20,567 nt of DNA from Tieghemiomyces parasiticus (lineage: Eukaryota > Kickxellomycota > Dimargaritomycetes > Dimargaritales > Dimargaritaceae): the NCBI GenBank assembly GCA_027575765.1, contig JANBPT010000865.1, positions 1 to 20,567 on the forward strand, written 5' to 3'. The notes beneath the pieces were generated by a model. It was given only the letters and a program-made list of their open reading frames with translations. It searched no databases and was not told where the DNA came from. Positions 18,846 to 20,567 of this stretch are shown here, one piece after another. The translations under genes and the position numbers were made by a program. How positions within the stretch are numbered: the first letter of the stretch is position 1; every line of letters starts with the position of its first letter.

Positions 18846-20567
18846 CTAAATCAGCCCGAATCCTTCGGCGTTACCAATGGCGGTTAGTAAACGCTCGCAG
18901 AGTTGGCCCTTAGTGTGGTACTCAGAAAGCAGAAGTACGTTGAAGCAGGTATGCGAGGTGGGCAGCCGGTCGGGATCTACGCCATTCTTAGCCACGACGA
19001 ACTGCAATTTACCTAGCCCACCGATGGGGACGCGGTCGCTCCCGGTGGCGAAGAACAGGAGCCGCTTCTTTTGCTCGTCGCTCAGCGCGTGGACCACCTC
19101 CCAGAAGTATCGTATGACCTTGGACTTGGCGTGGAACCCGCCGTCGTAGACGGTGACCCGCTCGAGGGCCGCAAAGTCCAGGTCGGCACTACCGCAAATC
19201 AGCTGTTCGACCTCCTCGGGCCGGAATAACCGAATGGCGCTGGCGGACGGACTGCACACCGAGGCGAAGCCCGTGCGGAAGGCTTCGAAGGCCGGGGCCA
19301 CGGCGTCCTGGAGGAGGAAGGCCACGTAGCGGTCGACAAAGTCCTGTCGGTTGGCCCGGGTGAGCGGTTGGGTGGCCCCGCCCGGGACGAGTTCGTGCTG
19401 ACAGGCGTGGCCATGGATCGAATAGCTCACCTGGAACGTCCGGTCAAAAACGTCCTCAACATCGTCACCCGGGTAATCTAGGAGTTGTCGAAGCCCCCGA
19501 GCCAGGGTCGGATCGAAGGCGGCCAGGTCGTCCAGGCCCACCGCTTGTCCCAATAACTTCTTGTACATGGCCGGTGGGAAGTGCACGTCGAGAATCACCG
19601 AATTGTAGATGGCCAGCCCGAGTAGAACTCCGAGGAGCCGGTACTCCGTGGTGGTATCCTGGTCCACCCGGGGTTCGGCCCCGTCCGACACCGATGGTTC
19701 TGGTGCGGTCTGGGTCGCGGAAAGCTGCGGCGTAAACCAGCACAGGCGGGACTCCTCATTAAACTCAAACATACCGTAGGCGGCGTCGAAAATCTCGCGG
19801 ACGATGAGCTGAAAAAACTCCTTCTGTACGCCACCCTCATCGATGGCCTCCTCGCCCACGAACCGGACCTTGAGCTGTTTCTGGAGGTCGGTGGTAGACT
19901 TGTCAGCCAGTTGACATAGGGCGTCCCGCACAATGTGCTCGCGCCGAATCTCGAGGACGAGGTACGGACTGGTCACCCCGACGAATAAGGCCCGGAAGAA
20001 GGTGTCCTGTAATTCGCGGCGCATGTTGATAACGCTCTCAATTTTAAGGATGTCGCTCTTCATGGCCGGATTGAGGATGAATGGATAGTTGCAGAAGGAG
20101 AAGCCCACCTTATCCTTGAACTTGGGGTAGTCGTCTTTGATGTCCAGACATTCATTGACCGTCTCGTTGTAAAAGTCGGTGAAAGGCAGTAGCTGGGTGC
20201 GGTTGTTCAGGTCGTCTGTCAGGGAGGTGGGGTACGAAGATTCAGCAGTGGTGTAAGGTAAGGTGAGAAGTTGAAGCACATGTCTGGTTGAAGGTAAAGC
20301 GGCGGTCGAACGACCACCAATATATATATATATATTGCTACGAAGAGGCGTCCACTTATCGCCCGAACAAATCCTTCCAAACCTTCGCACTGACTTACAT
20401 AGAACGGCCAGGCACTTAGTGGCGCTAATCACGTATTGGTCCGTGTTGGGGGTGAGTCGCTCACGCTCAGTGGCACCTGAAGACTCGGCCTTTTCCTTCT
20501 GAATGTAGCGGAGCCGTTCTGAAATGTAGGTCTGGAAGTGGATCACTACGGTACGAAGGGTGCGGGC
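18846..20567 (-). CDS. HECT-type E3 ubiquitin ligase, C-terminal part (5' end beyond the window)
   Basis: Takes ubiquitin from an E2 onto its catalytic Cys and passes it to substrates. Two exons seen: 20399-20567 (open at the window edge) and 18846-20215, joined through an intron at 20216-20398 that splits a Tyr codon, giving 512 visible residues. The linker motif PFTDFYNETVN and KFKDKVGFSFCNYPFILNP match the HECTD2/Hul4/UBE3A group. HECT N-lobe: VRFVGEEAIDEGGVQKEFFQ, LLGVLLGLAIYNSVILDVHF. C-lobe: FRPEEVEQLICG, RVPIGGLGKLQF, and LPTSHTCFNVLLL with the catalytic Cys at about visible residue 480 (codon 18945-18947). The end AEGFGLI resembles HECTD2 (SEGFGL). An extra Ala/Pro/Asp-rich stretch sits in the N-lobe. 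The N-terminal substrate-binding region is missing, so the subfamily is not settled. Confidence 0.93.
   Translation of the reverse strand, partial: ARTLRTVVIHFQTYISERLRYIQKEKAESSGATERERLTPNTDQYVISATKCLAVLCKSVRRFGRICSGDKWTPLRSNIYIYIGGRSTAALPSTRHVLQLLTLPYTTAESSYPTSLTDDLNNRTQLLPFTDFYNETVNECLDIKDDYPKFKDKVGFSFCNYPFILNPAMKSDILKIESVINMRRELQDTFFRALFVGVTSPYLVLEIRREHIVRDALCQLADKSTTDLQKQLKVRFVGEEAIDEGGVQKEFFQLIVREIFDAAYGMFEFNEESRLCWFTPQLSATQTAPEPSVSDGAEPRVDQDTTTEYRLLGVLLGLAIYNSVILDVHFPPAMYKKLLGQAVGLDDLAAFDPTLARGLRQLLDYPGDDVEDVFDRTFQVSYSIHGHACQHELVPGGATQPLTRANRQDFVDRYVAFLLQDAVAPAFEAFRTGFASVCSPSASAIRLFRPEEVEQLICGSADLDFAALERVTVYDGGFHAKSKVIRYFWEVVHALSDEQKKRLLFFATGSDRVPIGGLGKLQFVVAKNGVDPDRLPTSHTCFNVLLLSEYHTKGQLCERLLTAIGNAEGFGLI
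20321..20336. repeat. (TA)n microsatellite in the HECT intron
   Basis: Tandem TA dinucleotides of about 16 bp inside the intron at 20216-20398. If read as protein it would give an Ile-Tyr repeat, which supports an intron rather than coding sequence. Confidence 0.8.

Overview
The window looks like nuclear DNA of a filamentous or zoosporic fungus. Genes are split by short introns of about 117-202 nt with GTAAGT/GTAGGT-type donors and CAG/TAG-type acceptors. One gene encodes a subunit of the DASH kinetochore ring, a complex known from fungi. TBCK, present here in full, is missing from the model yeasts, so a lineage outside the budding and fission yeasts, perhaps an early-diverging one, is my best inference. 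I cannot name the species.

Layout. 1-4938 (-): SMC4, the condensin ATPase, ten visible exons, C-terminal end cut off by the window edge. 4939-5400: a 462-bp divergent promoter with three CCAAT boxes. 5401-5821 (+): a small two-exon gene for the DASH subunit Hsk3. 5822-6751: no intact gene, but a decayed Ty3/Gypsy integrase fragment at about 6150-6610. 6752-11103 (+): TBCK, seven exons, 1163 residues (pseudokinase, Rab-GAP TBC domain, inactive rhodanese). 11555-12304 (-): an intronless SET/NAP-family histone chaperone, tail to tail with TBCK. 12305-16910: a 4.6-kb stretch without an intact gene; it holds a second, longer Ty3/Gypsy pol relic (about 13,490-14,790, + strand, order RT end, RNase H, integrase) and then a long pyrimidine-rich leader. 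16911-18071 (+): an intronless NIPA-type magnesium transporter. 18072-18845: pyrimidine-rich 3' region. 18846-20567 (-): the C-terminal part of a HECT-type ubiquitin ligase, open at the right edge.

The genes do not form a pathway cluster. The one functional pairing is SMC4 with HSK3: both act on mitotic chromosomes and they share one promoter region. The other genes serve endosomal/Rab control and mRNA transport (TBCK), chromatin assembly (SET), Mg2+ transport (NIPA) and ubiquitination (HECT).

I found no clear new multi-gene system. The most unusual points are the integrase relic that runs without a stop codon into the TBCK start codon in the same frame, the second pol relic hidden in what looks like empty DNA, and the easily missed HSK3 gene whose last conserved motif appears only after splicing. 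All exon borders were read by eye from splice signals, phase and family conservation. No alignment or database search was run.
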